This document shows positions 16,776 through 25,565 of a DNA stretch of 64,000 nt, one piece after another. The stretch comes from Pseudomonadota bacterium. GTDB lineage: Bacteria; Desulfobacterota; Binatia; UBA9968. Every line of letters starts with the position of its first letter. Position 1 is the first letter of the stretch. Under the pieces are notes generated by a model that was not told where the DNA came from, searched no databases, and worked only from the letters and a program-made list of their open reading frames with translations. Position numbers and translations under genes: made by a program. The stretch covers positions 56,772 to 120,771 of the forward strand of contig JAJPJQ010000024.1 in assembly GCA_021324155.1 (NCBI GenBank), written 5' to 3'.

Positions 16776-17734
16776 AGAATTCCGTCATGACTTTTCTCAA
16801 GGCTGCCATCAGTCTCGGGCTGCTCGCCTTTTTTCTCTCGAACATCGATCTCGTGCATCTGCGCGAGGCGCTCTCGAACGCCAAGTTCTCTTACATCGCG
16901 ATCTGCCTGCTGGTCTATCTCGTCGGGCAGGGTTTGAGCTCTATTCGCTGGGCGCTGCTCGCGCGCACGGTCGGGTTCGACAATCCGCTGTCGGATTTCA
17001 CGATCTATTACTTCATCGGCATGTTCTTCAGTCTTTTTACCCCGAGCACGGTCGGCGGCGACGTGGGCCGGGTCGTTTATCTCGCGCGCGAAGGCGCGAA
17101 CCGGAAAGACTACGCCGGGGCGACGGCCTTCGCGACGATATCCGTTCTCGCCGACCGCGCCATCGGCATGGCAGTGCTGGTGTGGATCGGCGCCATCGCC
17201 TTGATGCTGTTTCCCGAATATGACCTTCCGGCGACGATTGTCTACGTTACCTACGCCATCGCAGCGGGATTGTTGCTGGGCGTTCTTTCGCTGCCGTTCC
17301 TAAGCCATATCATGCCGGGAAAAAACCACCGCATCATGAAAAATCTCCACATCGCACTGCAAAGATATCCGCGGCACTGGCACGCGGTCGTCAACGCGAT
17401 GTTGATTTCCCTCGTCGTCCACTTCATTCAGGCCTGGATGCACGTGCTCATCGGCCGCGCCCTCGGCTTCTACATTCCATGGTCTTACGCGCTGATCATT
17501 TATCCGCTGGTCGGCACTTTCAGCGCTCTGCCCGTAAGTCTGAACGGCATCGGGCTGCGCGAAGGCGGTTATCTTTTCCTGTTGACCCGCATCGGCGTCA
17601 GCTCCGCGCATGCAATCGCCTTCGGCCTTCTGTGGTTTGCCGTGATCGTGATCGACAGCCTGATCGGCGGCTTGATCTTCATCCTCCGAAGAAAACCCGC
17701 GCCCCAGACGATCGTGGCCGAGATGGAAGATTAA
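16772..17734 (+). CDS. Lysylphosphatidylglycerol synthase TM-like/flippase-like membrane protein
   Basis: Polytopic protein of 320 aa with about eight hydrophobic helices, matching the UPF0104/LPG_synthase_TM (AglD-type) family. Characteristic segments are SIRWALLARTVG, FTPSTVGGDVGRVVYLAREG and PVSLNGIGLREGGY. Some family members flip lipids or glycolipids; there is no synthase domain here. Start choice: GTG 16772, 10 nt after AGGGGAG; ATG 16787 is the alternative. The last 4 nt overlap the convergent mgtE stop. Confidence 0.85.
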   Translation: MKNSVMTFLKAAISLGLLAFFLSNIDLVHLREALSNAKFSYIAICLLVYLVGQGLSSIRWALLARTVGFDNPLSDFTIYYFIGMFFSLFTPSTVGGDVGRVVYLAREGANRKDYAGATAFATISVLADRAIGMAVLVWIGAIALMLFPEYDLPATIVYVTYAIAAGLLLGVLSLPFLSHIMPGKNHRIMKNLHIALQRYPRHWHAVVNAMLISLVVHFIQAWMHVLIGRALGFYIPWSYALIIYPLVGTFSALPVSLNGIGLREGGYLFLLTRIGVSSAHAIAFGLLWFAVIVIDSLIGGLIFILRRKPAPQTIVAEMED

Positions 17735-19074
17735 GTCAGGAAGTGGATCAGCAGGGTCGCGAGACCGAGAAAAATCAAGAAACCCATAAAGTCGGTGAGC
17801 ATCGTATCGAAGACGCCGGCGACGGTCGCGGGGTCGAGACCGAGCCTCCGGAGCGCCGTCGGGACGAGCACGCCGCCGGTCGCGGCGACGAGCATGTTTA
17901 AAAACATCGCGACGCCCGCGACAAGGCCGAGCGCGGCGTTGCCTCTCCAGAGCCACGCGATGACGCCCAGCACCGTGCCGAACAGCGTCCCTTTGATCAA
18001 TCCGAGTCCCCACTCCTTGCGCAGCAGATGGAAGAGGTTCGACTGTTCGATTTCCCCCAGCGCCATCGAGCGCACGACCACGGTCGCCGTCTGAATGCCG
18101 GCGTTGCCGGCCTGGCCGGCGATGATCGGCATGAAGATCGCGAGCGCCGGTACCTGGCCGATGGTCTTTTCGAATGCGCTGATGACGGAGGCGGCGGCAA
18201 ACGCCCATACCATGTTGAATCCGAGCCACGGGATGCGCCGCGCGGCCGATTCGCGCAGCGGACTGAACGCGCGCTCTTTGATGCCGACGCCGGCCATCTT
18301 GTACATGTCTTCGGTTGTCTCGTCGGCGATGACGTCGATGACGTCGTCGACGGTGATCAGGCCGGCGAGCCGGCCGTCGTGATCGACGATCGGAAGCGCG
18401 AGTAGGTCGTATTTCGAGACCAGTCGCGCGGCTTCCTCCTGGTCCATTGTCACTTCGGCGCGAATCGGATCGTGGATCATCATATCGCGTAGCGGTCGCG
18501 TGGGAGGCGCGACCACGAGATTGCGGATCGGCACGACCCCGGTCAGTTTGCCGCTATCGTCGACGACATAGAGATAGAAAAAAGTTTCCAGCTCTCCGCG
18601 CTCGCGGATTTTGTCGATGGCGCCCTGCGCCGTCGTCTCCGGCGATAGCGCGAGCAGGTCGGTCGTCATGATCCGGCCGACGCTGCCTTCCGGATAGCTG
18701 ATCATCTTATTGAAGCCGGCCCTCTGCTCCGGATCCATGAAGCCGAGCAGCTTTTCCTTCCGCTCTTCGGGCAGGCTCGCGATGAAAGCGACGGCGTCGT
18801 CGGGGTCCGCGCGCGCGATCACGCGGGCGAGCTTCTCGTCCTCGATGAGCCCGAGAACGTCGGGTAGGAGATCGGGCGGCAGCTCTTTCAGCGTCTTGGC
18901 GGCTTTGCGCGTGGAAAACAGAACGTCGAATAGAAGACGCGCTTCACTCGGCTCGAGATCTTTGAACAGCGGCGCAAGATCCGCCGGATGACTCTTGCCG
19001 ATAAGGCGCAGGACCCGGTCCGGCGTTCCGGTGCGGATCATTTCACGGACGGTTTCGTGATTCAGAGAGGCCAC
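17731..19074 (-). CDS. mgtE: Magnesium transporter MgtE
   Basis: MgtE of 447 aa, the standard length and order: N-terminal superhelical MgtE_N domain (to about 130), two CBS domains (about 135-255), then a five-helix membrane domain with the ion-selectivity segment FMPIIAGQAGNAGIQTATV. It imports Mg2+ down its gradient, gated by Mg2+ binding to the N and CBS domains. No M-box leader is recognisable upstream; about 190 nt separate the start from the divergent tatA. The 3' end overlaps the flippase-like gene by 4 nt. Confidence 0.96.
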   Translation of the reverse strand: MASLNHETVREMIRTGTPDRVLRLIGKSHPADLAPLFKDLEPSEARLLFDVLFSTRKAAKTLKELPPDLLPDVLGLIEDEKLARVIARADPDDAVAFIASLPEERKEKLLGFMDPEQRAGFNKMISYPEGSVGRIMTTDLLALSPETTAQGAIDKIRERGELETFFYLYVVDDSGKLTGVVPIRNLVVAPPTRPLRDMMIHDPIRAEVTMDQEEAARLVSKYDLLALPIVDHDGRLAGLITVDDVIDVIADETTEDMYKMAGVGIKERAFSPLRESAARRIPWLGFNMVWAFAAASVISAFEKTIGQVPALAIFMPIIAGQAGNAGIQTATVVVRSMALGEIEQSNLFHLLRKEWGLGLIKGTLFGTVLGVIAWLWRGNAALGLVAGVAMFLNMLVAATGGVLVPTALRRLGLDPATVAGVFDTMLTDFMGFLIFLGLATLLIHFLT

Positions 19075-19160
19075 GCCGCGCTCCTCGCCCAGGACAACGC
19101 TTCTTCTTAGCCGTTGCCCGGGGTATTTGCAAATGTAAGTCCGCCATACGCAATTTTCGG

Positions 19161-19189
19161 CTTACACGGGATTCGAAACCTGCTATGTT
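19161..19189 (+). promoter_or_regulatory. Candidate promoter of tatA
   Basis: CTTACA at 19161-19166, a 17-nt spacer and TATGTT at 19184-19189. Each hexamer matches four of six consensus positions. The leader would be about 75 nt. Confidence 0.4.
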
Positions 19190-19268
19190 AGTGAATCAAA
19201 TCCGACTGCGACGCGTTCGTTTTGAGCCGACGGAGCCTTCGGTGGGCCGCGGAGACAAAGGAGAATTT

Positions 19269-19469
19269 ATGTTCGGTCTTGGCGTGCAAGAGTTGGTCAT
19301 TATTCTCATCATCGCGCTCGTCGTATTCGGTCCCGGGAAGCTGCCGCAAATCGGCAGCGGTCTCGGCAAGGCGATTCGCGACTTCAGAAAAGCCGTCGGA
19401 GGCGAGGACCGCGAACGGCCGAAGGACGAAGTGGCGAAAAAACCGGATGGCAAAGAGCTGCCGCGCTGA
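19269..19469 (+). CDS. tatA: Twin-arginine translocase subunit TatA/TatE
   Basis: Protein of 66 aa. ATG 19269 follows AAAGGAG with good spacing; longer in-frame starts precede that site and are rejected. One N-terminal transmembrane helix (VQELVIILIIALVVF), the FGPGKLP hinge, an amphipathic helix, and a charged tail, exactly the TatA plan. It forms the protein-conducting oligomer of the Tat pathway. tatB and tatC are not in the window, so this is an isolated copy. Confidence 0.95.
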   Translation: MFGLGVQELVIILIIALVVFGPGKLPQIGSGLGKAIRDFRKAVGGEDRERPKDEVAKKPDGKELPR

Positions 19470-19627
19470 GTATCTTGATCTTCCGAGACCGAGGTTCCCG
19501 AACGCCGATCGCGTTACGAACTCTTTGCGACGAAGCGGTGAATGTCCTCGACGGCATCATAGACCCGCCTGAAACGCTTCCGCGTCGCTAGCCAGGAAAT
19601 TTGAAAATCGAAGGTTAGCGCGAGATT

Positions 19628-20263
19628 CTAGTGGTCCGTGCTTTTGTCGTTCGTGCCGATCAGGACCGAGTGGAGAGAGAGCTTCGATAATTTGTAGACT
19701 TCGTCGATATTGAGGTGTGCTTCTTCGATGAAGGGCTTCATTTTCAGCTTCGTGCTCCAGCCGAGATACCGCGTCACGGGATCGAGCGCTTCGGTTAAAA
19801 ATCCCAAAACCGGAGATGTGCTCGTGAAGTGATTCACGACGACGATCTTGCCGCCCGGCTTACAGACGCGTTTCGCCTCCTCGATCAGCTTCACTGGATC
19901 GGGCACGACGGTGACGACGTGGAAGGCCATGACATAATCGAAGTTGTTGTCGGGGAACTTCAAATCCAAGGCATTCATCTCGAGCACGCGGATATGGTGC
20001 CATTCGTTCTCGAGGATTTTTTCCTGAGCGCGCGCCAGCATGTCGGGCGCGAGATCGATGCCGACGACTTCGCAGTGGCGCGGATACGCCGGAAAAGAGG
20101 TGCCGGTCCCCGCGCCGACTTCGAGAACGCGCGCCCCACGCGGTATATCGAGCGCCTCGATCACGCTGCGAAGCCGCGCGTAAAAGATCTTGCCGAAGGT
20201 CTTGTCGTACAGCGGCGCCAAGTCGGAGTAGAGCTTGCTCTCGTGGGCTTCTATCTCGCGCAT
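19628..20263 (-). CDS. Class I SAM methyltransferase, PmtA-like
   Basis: Methyltransferase of 211 aa. Motif I is VLEVGAGTGTSFPAY (about residues 46-60), then VVGIDLAPDMLARA, NFDYVMAFHVVTVVPDP and KPGGKIVVVNHF. The combination with a short N-terminal YDLAPLYD-like helix resembles the Rhodobacter-type phosphatidylethanolamine N-methyltransferase PmtA. Phosphatidylcholine synthesis is thus the best guess, but general SAM methyltransferase activity is all the sequence proves. Soluble, probably membrane-associated. Confidence 0.8.
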   Translation of the reverse strand: MREIEAHESKLYSDLAPLYDKTFGKIFYARLRSVIEALDIPRGARVLEVGAGTGTSFPAYPRHCEVVGIDLAPDMLARAQEKILENEWHHIRVLEMNALDLKFPDNNFDYVMAFHVVTVVPDPVKLIEEAKRVCKPGGKIVVVNHFTSTSPVLGFLTEALDPVTRYLGWSTKLKMKPFIEEAHLNIDEVYKLSKLSLHSVLIGTNDKSTDH

Positions 20264-20297
20264 AATCGGCGACCTCGAAGAAAATGTTCGTTCGCGA

Positions 20298-20501
20298 TCA
20301 AGCGACCGGGATCGTTCCGGGTTGCCTTTTCGTGAAGATGGAGACGTCTTTTTTCTTGAAACGCCACTGCTTCCCTTTTTTGAATCCCGGCAACAAGTTT
20401 TTACGCGCGAATTCGTTGACGGTATCGGGACTCACATCCAGTATGATCGCGACTTGCCGACTGTTCAACAGCTCTTCTTCGCGCTCCAGCATAAATTTCA
20501 C
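20298..20501 (-). CDS. Excisionase/MerR-type helix-turn-helix protein
   Basis: Small DNA-binding protein of 67 aa with GTG start at 20501. The HTH_17/excisionase-type winged helix is clear: LLNSRQVAIILDVSPDTVNEF then GFKKGKQWRFKKKDV (together about residues 11-53). It has a 5' region with a perfect TTGACA and a palindrome over the -10, suggesting autoregulation. No integrase or att site is nearby, so a stand-alone regulator is more likely than a phage excisionase. Confidence 0.75.
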   Translation of the reverse strand: MKFMLEREEELLNSRQVAIILDVSPDTVNEFARKNLLPGFKKGKQWRFKKKDVSIFTKRQPGTIPVA

Positions 20502-20516
20502 TTGGCGGAAACCGTG

Positions 20517-20536
20517 GCTAGAATAAATTCTCTAGC
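20517..20536. promoter_or_regulatory. Palindromic operator candidate
   Basis: GCTAGA, an 8-nt AT-rich spacer and TCTAGC form a perfect 6-bp dyad. It covers the -10 region and probable start of transcription of the HTH gene, the expected place for a self-repressing operator. Confidence 0.45.
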
Positions 20537-20557
20537 AACTTGCCGCAGAGCTGTCAA
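20529..20557 (-). promoter_or_regulatory. Promoter of the HTH gene
   Basis: On the minus strand: a perfect TTGACA (20552-20557), a 17-nt spacer and TAGAGA (20529-20534). The -10 is poor and lies within the palindrome. Confidence 0.45.
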
Positions 20558-20564
20558 GGCAGTT

Positions 20565-21599
20565 TTACGCCCGAGGGCCGTTACGCGGCGGAAATTCGAT
20601 TTCCGTTTGCGGCTCATCCATCGCCGCGAGCCATTCCGCGGTCGTTCCCTCGCGTGAAAACCAATCGATCGTTCGCTTCAGGCCGTCGTCGAGCGCGACG
20701 CGCGGCGCTACGCCGAGAATCTCCCGCATCTTTGTGATGTCCGGCACTCTGCGGCGGATATCTTCATAGCCGCGTCCGTACGCCTCGACTTCAGGAACGA
20801 AGACGATCGAGGCGCGCTGTCCGGACAGACGGATCATCCGCCGGGCCAGGTCGTGGATCGTGACTTCCTCGTCCGATCCGATATTGATCACTTGACCTAC
20901 CGCCTCTTTCACGAGCCCGGCGGCGATGGTGGCGCGGATCGCGTCCTCGATGTAAGTGAAACAGCGCGTCTGTCGTCCGTCGCCGATCACGGTGAGCGGC
21001 GCGCCGCGGAGCAGCTGGCCGAAGAAGATGGCCATGACCCGTCCCGCGTTGACGCGGTCGAGCCTCGGGCCGTACACGTTGAAGTACCGCGTAACGACCA
21101 CAGGCAGCCCGCGCTTGGCGAAGCCGAAGCAGAAGTGTTCGCCGACCGCTTTCGACGTCGAATAGCTCCAGCGGTCGACTTCGGTCGAGCCGAGCACGCG
21201 ATCTGCGTCTTCGGCGAACGGCACCGAGGAATTCTTGCCGTACACTTCGGAGGTCGAGGTGAACACGACCTTTTTACGCTCTTTTTCCGCCGCGGCAAGA
21301 ATGTTTTGCGTTCCGTTCACGTTCACGTTCAGCACCTGATAGGGATCGCTCACGTAGTGCTCGACGCCTACGACCGCCGCCATGTGATAGATCACGTCGC
21401 ACCACGATACCAGCGATTCGACCACGCGGCGGTCGAGGACCGATCCGCTGACATAGCGAAATTTTCGATTGCCCGCGTGCTGACGTACTTTGAGGTCCGA
21501 GGCGATGTCGAGCACGGTGACTTCATCGCCTCTCTGCAAAAGGGCGTCGGTAAGATGCGAACCGACGAAACCCGCACCACCCGTAATTAAAAACCGCAT
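20565..21599 (-). CDS. NAD-dependent epimerase/dehydratase (extended SDR)
   Basis: Nucleotide-sugar-modifying enzyme of 344 aa. ATG 21599, behind GGAGACGAGGGAGA, starts directly at the Rossmann motif (MRFLITGGAGFVGSHL); the upstream extension is rejected. Catalytic YxxxK is YSTSK (about residues 145-149) with TSTSEVYG as the Ser/Thr site, and RYFNVYGPR follows. The closest familiar types are UDP-glucose 4-epimerase and UDP-glucuronate decarboxylase. The exact sugar substrate cannot be read from sequence. The gene stands alone, not in an obvious polysaccharide cluster. Confidence 0.88.
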   Translation of the reverse strand: MRFLITGGAGFVGSHLTDALLQRGDEVTVLDIASDLKVRQHAGNRKFRYVSGSVLDRRVVESLVSWCDVIYHMAAVVGVEHYVSDPYQVLNVNVNGTQNILAAAEKERKKVVFTSTSEVYGKNSSVPFAEDADRVLGSTEVDRWSYSTSKAVGEHFCFGFAKRGLPVVVTRYFNVYGPRLDRVNAGRVMAIFFGQLLRGAPLTVIGDGRQTRCFTYIEDAIRATIAAGLVKEAVGQVINIGSDEEVTIHDLARRMIRLSGQRASIVFVPEVEAYGRGYEDIRRRVPDITKMREILGVAPRVALDDGLKRTIDWFSREGTTAEWLAAMDEPQTEIEFPPRNGPRA

Positions 21600-21702
21600 T
21601 CTCCCTCGTCTCCTTGCATCGCCGTTTTCGGTAAAGCCTCGGCGCCGAGTCAGAAACAATGTTGCGATGGAACAGTGCGCTGCGAATAGGCCGCGGGCGG
21701 TC

Positions 21703-22029
21703 TCAGAGTAGTAGAACGGATGCGAGGATATGGGGTGATGTTCTCATACGTGAAACATCCTCCGACAGCGGTTGGCGCTGAATCGCCGAGCGCATGAGAG
21801 ACACGTCGAGGACCGGCGCGGCCTGCAAAGCCGAAGCGGCCTTCTTGTGCTCTTCGAAGACCGCGTCCAGCGGAGCAGTATCGCGCACCGGGGTCGCGCG
21901 TTTCCATACTAACAGTACGTTTGCGACACGGTGTTTTCGAGATTTGTGATTCGACGCGAAGGTCGCCGGTGTTGCGACGACGCTGAAGAAGATGACGGCG
22001 GCCGAGAAGGCGATAAGGCCCCTGGACAT
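21703..22029 (-). CDS. Hypothetical secreted small protein
   Basis: ORF of 108 aa with a convincing Sec signal peptide (GLIAFSAAVIFFSVVATPATFA, residues about 4-25; the segment ends with Ala-x-Ala). The mature part is basic and has no motif I recognise. No Shine-Dalgarno sequence is visible before the ATG, which lowers confidence. Isolated between an epimerase and the divergent AsmA-like gene. Confidence 0.4.
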   Translation of the reverse strand: MSRGLIAFSAAVIFFSVVATPATFASNHKSRKHRVANVLLVWKRATPVRDTAPLDAVFEEHKKAASALQAAPVLDVSLMRSAIQRQPLSEDVSRMRTSPHILASVLLL

Positions 22030-22162
22030 GACGTGTGTACCGGTAGTTGGAGTGTAGCGCTGAGGTGCTGGAAGTCAACAGCCCCAAAGTGTCGAAAACT
22101 ACCGTCGTGGCGGGCGTTTTTTGTGTTGCGCGCGCGAGGAAGTTGCTTTAGCATCACGTTTG

Positions 22163-25100
22163 ATGAGGAAATTCCTCGCCATCGCCGCCGTTTCGGCGGG
22201 CGCTTTCTTGCTTTTTGTCATCGCGGCGGCGGTCGCTTTCTATCATATGATCCAGGTGGGCGAGCTCCGGCGCTATCTCGTCGGCGAGTTCGAGGCGCGC
22301 AGCGGCCTCAAACTCGAGATCGGCGCGTCCGAAGTCGAGGTCGGCCGCGTTCTCGGCGTTGCGTTCAAGGATTTCGCGCTCAAGAGCGGCGACGGCAATA
22401 TGACCGTCGTTGCCGCGCCTAAAGTCTTGATCCGCGTCGCGCTGCTGCCGCTGTTTCAGCGCCGGCTGGTTTTCTACGCCGTCCATCTTGACCGGCCGCG
22501 GGCCGAGATCGTCCGCGACGAGCACGGCAAAATTCCCTGGATGGATCTGATCTCGAATCTGCCGCTCCACCGCGAGCAAGGCGGCTTCGCGCTCGATTTC
22601 CGCGAGCTTGGCATCGACGGCGGCGAGATTCTTTTCGCCGACCGCGCGGCCGGAGGAGAGCCGGTCGAGACGCGCTTTCAAGCGCTGCATCTGGCGCTGC
22701 ATCGCCTGCGCGGCGAAGGGCTGCGCCAAGCGCTGCAGGCGTTCAAGTCCGATATTCCCTCCGGACCCGGGATCGATTTCGATTTCAAGACCGTCGTCCG
22801 CCGCGGCGGGCGGCAGGCGGACATGGCGTTCGAGGGCACGTCGTTTTTCGCCGACGAAAATCTGGACGCCAAGCGCGCGCGCGTCGACGCCTACATCTCC
22901 AGCGCCGCTTCTCCCGCGGCGTTTCTCTGGGACATCGCTGGGCGGCCGGCCGCGGAGAATCCGCCGCGCGGCGATTTGAAGTATCGGCTGCACTTGCAGG
23001 GCACCGCCGAGCGCGGCGCGCGCGTCTCGGGCGAAGTCCATTTCACCGGGGTCGAAGCGGAGCTGCCGGATCTCTTTCCGGCCGCCGCGGCTCTCGGAAA
23101 CGGACGCTTGGATGTGGTCGCCGATTGGAACCCGCAGCTCGTCCGCTTCGAGCGGCTCGAAATGCACTCGAACCGCATCGAGTTCTCCGCGCGCGGCACG
23201 CTCGCCGGCCTCCAGACCTCCGACCCGCGCGTAACGTTGCGCGTGACGACGCCGTTTTTGCCGGTCACGGTCGCGCGCGCTCTTCTGCCGACCAAGCTCC
23301 TGCAATCGCCGCGCCTGGAAGATCTCGCCGCCGGATTCGATCGCGGCGAGGTCCGGCTCGCGAGCGCCGAGCTGTCCGGCTCGTTCTCCGAGCTGCGGCC
23401 GTTCGCGCAGGGCGGCAAGGACGACAGCCTTGCTTTCACCGCCGAGCTGCGCAACGCGGGCGGCGCATGGGGCGGAGAGCGCCGGCTCGCGGTCAGCGGC
23501 GCGGGCGGCCAGCTGGTTTTCGAAAAAGGCACGCTCTACTACAAAAATTTTCGCGCGACGCTCGGCCAGTCGCAGCTGACGGAGCTGAGCGGCGCGCACC
23601 GGCGTCCGTTCAGCGGCGGCCCGCTCGACCTGCGCGTGCGCGGCGATGCCGATCTCGCCGAAGCGTGGCGGCAGCTGCCGTCGGAGCTGCTGCCGGCGTC
23701 GGCCGGCAAGACGCTCGATGCCCTGCGCGACATCGGCGGGCGCGCGCGCATCGACGCCGCGGTGCATTCCGAGGGCGCCGCGCCGCTGCAGTTTTCCGGC
23801 GTCGCCTCGCTCGACGGCGTCCATTTCCGCGTCGGCGACGTCGCGCTCAATCAAATCAGAGGCGACGTCAATTTCTCGCCCGCCGAGATCAGCGCCGAGC
23901 GCGCGCGCGCGACGCTCAACGGCTCCGATCTTCAGCTGCGCGTGGTCTTGAAAGATCTCGCCGCCGGCGGCGCCTACGACGTCGCGATCGAATCGCAGTC
24001 CGTCAAAGCGCCGGACGCCCTCGGCTTCCTGCTTCCGCTCGACGTCTCGAAAAGTCCAGGCATCGTGCGCGGCAATGTCCGCTTTGCCGGCAGTTTCGTC
24101 CAGCCCGAGGCGAGGAAGGTGAGCGGCCAGCTCGAGCTCGTCGGCGTGCAGATTCCGGTGCCGGTTTTCGACGAGCCGTTTCGCGAGGTGAGCGGGCGCG
24201 TGCGTATCGCCGGCTCGTCGCTCGACCTCGAAGGCATGCGCGCGCGCATCGGCGGCGACGCCATCGCGCTCGACGGCCGCTGGACCGGCGGCGAACGCCC
24301 GATGCTGTCGTTCAACCTCACCTCGCCCGATCTCGACGTGCAGCACATTCTGCCGCACCACGTGATTCCGGACGATGAGTGGTACGAGCGCCTGCAAGTG
24401 CGCGGCAAGTTTTCGCTCGCGAAAGCGAAATACGACAATTTCGTTTTCACCGACCTCACCGCCGACCTGGTGGAGGACCGCCGCACCTGGCGGCTCGAGC
24501 GCTTCAAAGCGCGCGCGCAGGGCGGGACGGTCGAAGGCGCCGGCGCGTTCAGCGACCGCGGCGAGGCTGGGACGTTCACGATCGAGCCGGACATCCGAAG
24601 CGTGCCGCTCCAGACCGTGCTCGGCTGGTTCGACCTCGGCAACAACGAGGTCAGCGGCGCCGTCCGCGTCTCCGGCAAGCTCGAGTTCCGCGGCAAGACC
24701 GGCGAAGAGCGCCGCCGCAGCCTGAACGGCGCGCTGCGCGTGCGCATCGAGGACGGCGTGATGCGCCGCTTTCAGCTCGCGGTCCGCATCCTGAGCTTTC
24801 TCGACCTGTCGCGCTGGTTCACGCTCAGGCTGCCCAACATCAACCAGGAGGGCATCCGCTTCCGCTCGGTCTCGGCCGACGTCAAAATCGCGCAGGGAAT
24901 TTATTCCACGCAGAACTTCTTGCTCGACGGCGACGATCTCCGCATTACCGGCGAGGGCGACCTCGACGGGACCAAAGGCGATCTCGACTTCGTCATCGCC
25001 GTGCGCCCGTTCCCGGGGCTCGACCGCGCGTGGAATTACATTCCGGTCATCGGCACCGGGCTCGCGGCGGTCAAGAATTCGCTGCTCGTCGCGAGCTTCC

Positions 25101-25303
25101 GCGTGCAGGGGCCGTTCAACGATGCGAGCGTTACGCCCGCGCCGCTCAGCACGCTCTCGGAATTTATCTACGGCGCCCTGGCGATTCCGAAAGGCCTTAT
25201 CGGCCTGCCCACGACGCCGTCCGCGCCGAAAGAGCCGGCGGACGCCGCAAAAGAGCCCCCGCCGTCCGTTATCACGGAGCCCGCTCCCGCCGCCGCGAAA
25301 TGA
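22163..25303 (+). CDS. AsmA-like protein with DUF3971/AsmA_2 C-terminal region
   Basis: Large envelope protein of 1046 aa. A single N-terminal transmembrane anchor (about residues 3-28) is followed by a long, beta-rich repetitive region and a C-terminal AsmA_2-type domain (GVMRRFQLAVRILSFLDLS through the FPGLDRAWNYIPVIGTG area, about 860-1000). The family includes AsmA, TamB and YhdP bridge-like proteins that move phospholipids between membranes. ATG 22163 was chosen since the anchor begins there. The end is Pro/Ala/Lys-rich. Its stop overlaps the glutaredoxin start. Confidence 0.88.
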   Translation: MRKFLAIAAVSAGAFLLFVIAAAVAFYHMIQVGELRRYLVGEFEARSGLKLEIGASEVEVGRVLGVAFKDFALKSGDGNMTVVAAPKVLIRVALLPLFQRRLVFYAVHLDRPRAEIVRDEHGKIPWMDLISNLPLHREQGGFALDFRELGIDGGEILFADRAAGGEPVETRFQALHLALHRLRGEGLRQALQAFKSDIPSGPGIDFDFKTVVRRGGRQADMAFEGTSFFADENLDAKRARVDAYISSAASPAAFLWDIAGRPAAENPPRGDLKYRLHLQGTAERGARVSGEVHFTGVEAELPDLFPAAAALGNGRLDVVADWNPQLVRFERLEMHSNRIEFSARGTLAGLQTSDPRVTLRVTTPFLPVTVARALLPTKLLQSPRLEDLAAGFDRGEVRLASAELSGSFSELRPFAQGGKDDSLAFTAELRNAGGAWGGERRLAVSGAGGQLVFEKGTLYYKNFRATLGQSQLTELSGAHRRPFSGGPLDLRVRGDADLAEAWRQLPSELLPASAGKTLDALRDIGGRARIDAAVHSEGAAPLQFSGVASLDGVHFRVGDVALNQIRGDVNFSPAEISAERARATLNGSDLQLRVVLKDLAAGGAYDVAIESQSVKAPDALGFLLPLDVSKSPGIVRGNVRFAGSFVQPEARKVSGQLELVGVQIPVPVFDEPFREVSGRVRIAGSSLDLEGMRARIGGDAIALDGRWTGGERPMLSFNLTSPDLDVQHILPHHVIPDDEWYERLQVRGKFSLAKAKYDNFVFTDLTADLVEDRRTWRLERFKARAQGGTVEGAGAFSDRGEAGTFTIEPDIRSVPLQTVLGWFDLGNNEVSGAVRVSGKLEFRGKTGEERRRSLNGALRVRIEDGVMRRFQLAVRILSFLDLSRWFTLRLPNINQEGIRFRSVSADVKIAQGIYSTQNFLLDGDDLRITGEGDLDGTKGDLDFVIAVRPFPGLDRAWNYIPVIGTGLAAVKNSLLVASFRVQGPFNDASVTPAPLSTLSEFIYGALAIPKGLIGLPTTPSAPKEPADAAKEPPPSVITEPAPAAAK

Positions 25304-25545
25304 CCGCCGCGCTCACGCTCTACACGCGCAAAGACTGCTGCCTGTGCGACGAGATGAAAGCCGCCGTCGCCGCGGCGGCGCAGAAATTTCTCCTCGCGCT
25401 GGAAGAGATCGACGTCGATTCCTCGGCCGAGCTGGCCGCGCGCTATGGCGCCGAAGTGCCGGTGCTCCTCATCAACGGCCGCAAGGCGTTCAAATACCGC
25501 GTGACGGAGAAGGAGCTGGAGCGAAGACTGAGGGCGGAAATGTAG
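25300..25545 (+). CDS. Glutaredoxin-like thioredoxin-fold protein
   Basis: Protein of 81 aa starting in the ATGA overlap with the AsmA-like gene. TLYTRKDCCLCDEMK gives a CxxC-type active site (Cys-Leu-Cys after an extra Cys, so C-C-L-C), and EVPVLLINGRKAF has the cis-Pro (VP) of the thioredoxin fold. It fits the DUF836/glutaredoxin-like family, common beside unrelated genes. Substrate unknown. Translation is probably coupled to the upstream gene. Confidence 0.85.
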   Translation: MTAALTLYTRKDCCLCDEMKAAVAAAAQKFLLALEEIDVDSSAELAARYGAEVPVLLINGRKAFKYRVTEKELERRLRAEM

Positions 25546-25565
25546 GGGCACGGCGCGCCGTGCCC
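25546..25565. repeat. Perfect 20-bp palindrome, dispersed-repeat type
   Basis: GGGCACGGCGCGCCGTGCCC is a perfect palindrome directly after the glutaredoxin stop codon. A related arm, GTAGGGGCACGGGCGCCCG, occurs at 25791-25809. This kind of GTAGGGGCACGG element recurs through many environmental genomes. It could form a cruciform or hairpin but lacks a T-run, so it is not a standard terminator. Confidence 0.75.

Noticed and set aside
17731..19184. M-box magnesium riboswitch before mgtE
   Set aside because: The upstream region is short and shared with the tatA promoter; no M-box-like conserved elements were seen.
20298..20501. Prophage or integrative element suggested by an excisionase-type HTH
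   Set aside because: No integrase, att repeats or phage genes lie near; the HTH family also has many stand-alone regulators.
22154..24397. Very long antisense open frame opposite the AsmA-like gene
   Set aside because: GC-rich codons leave the complementary frame open by chance. The peptide is Arg/Glu-rich with no motifs, while the plus strand encodes a recognisable family.
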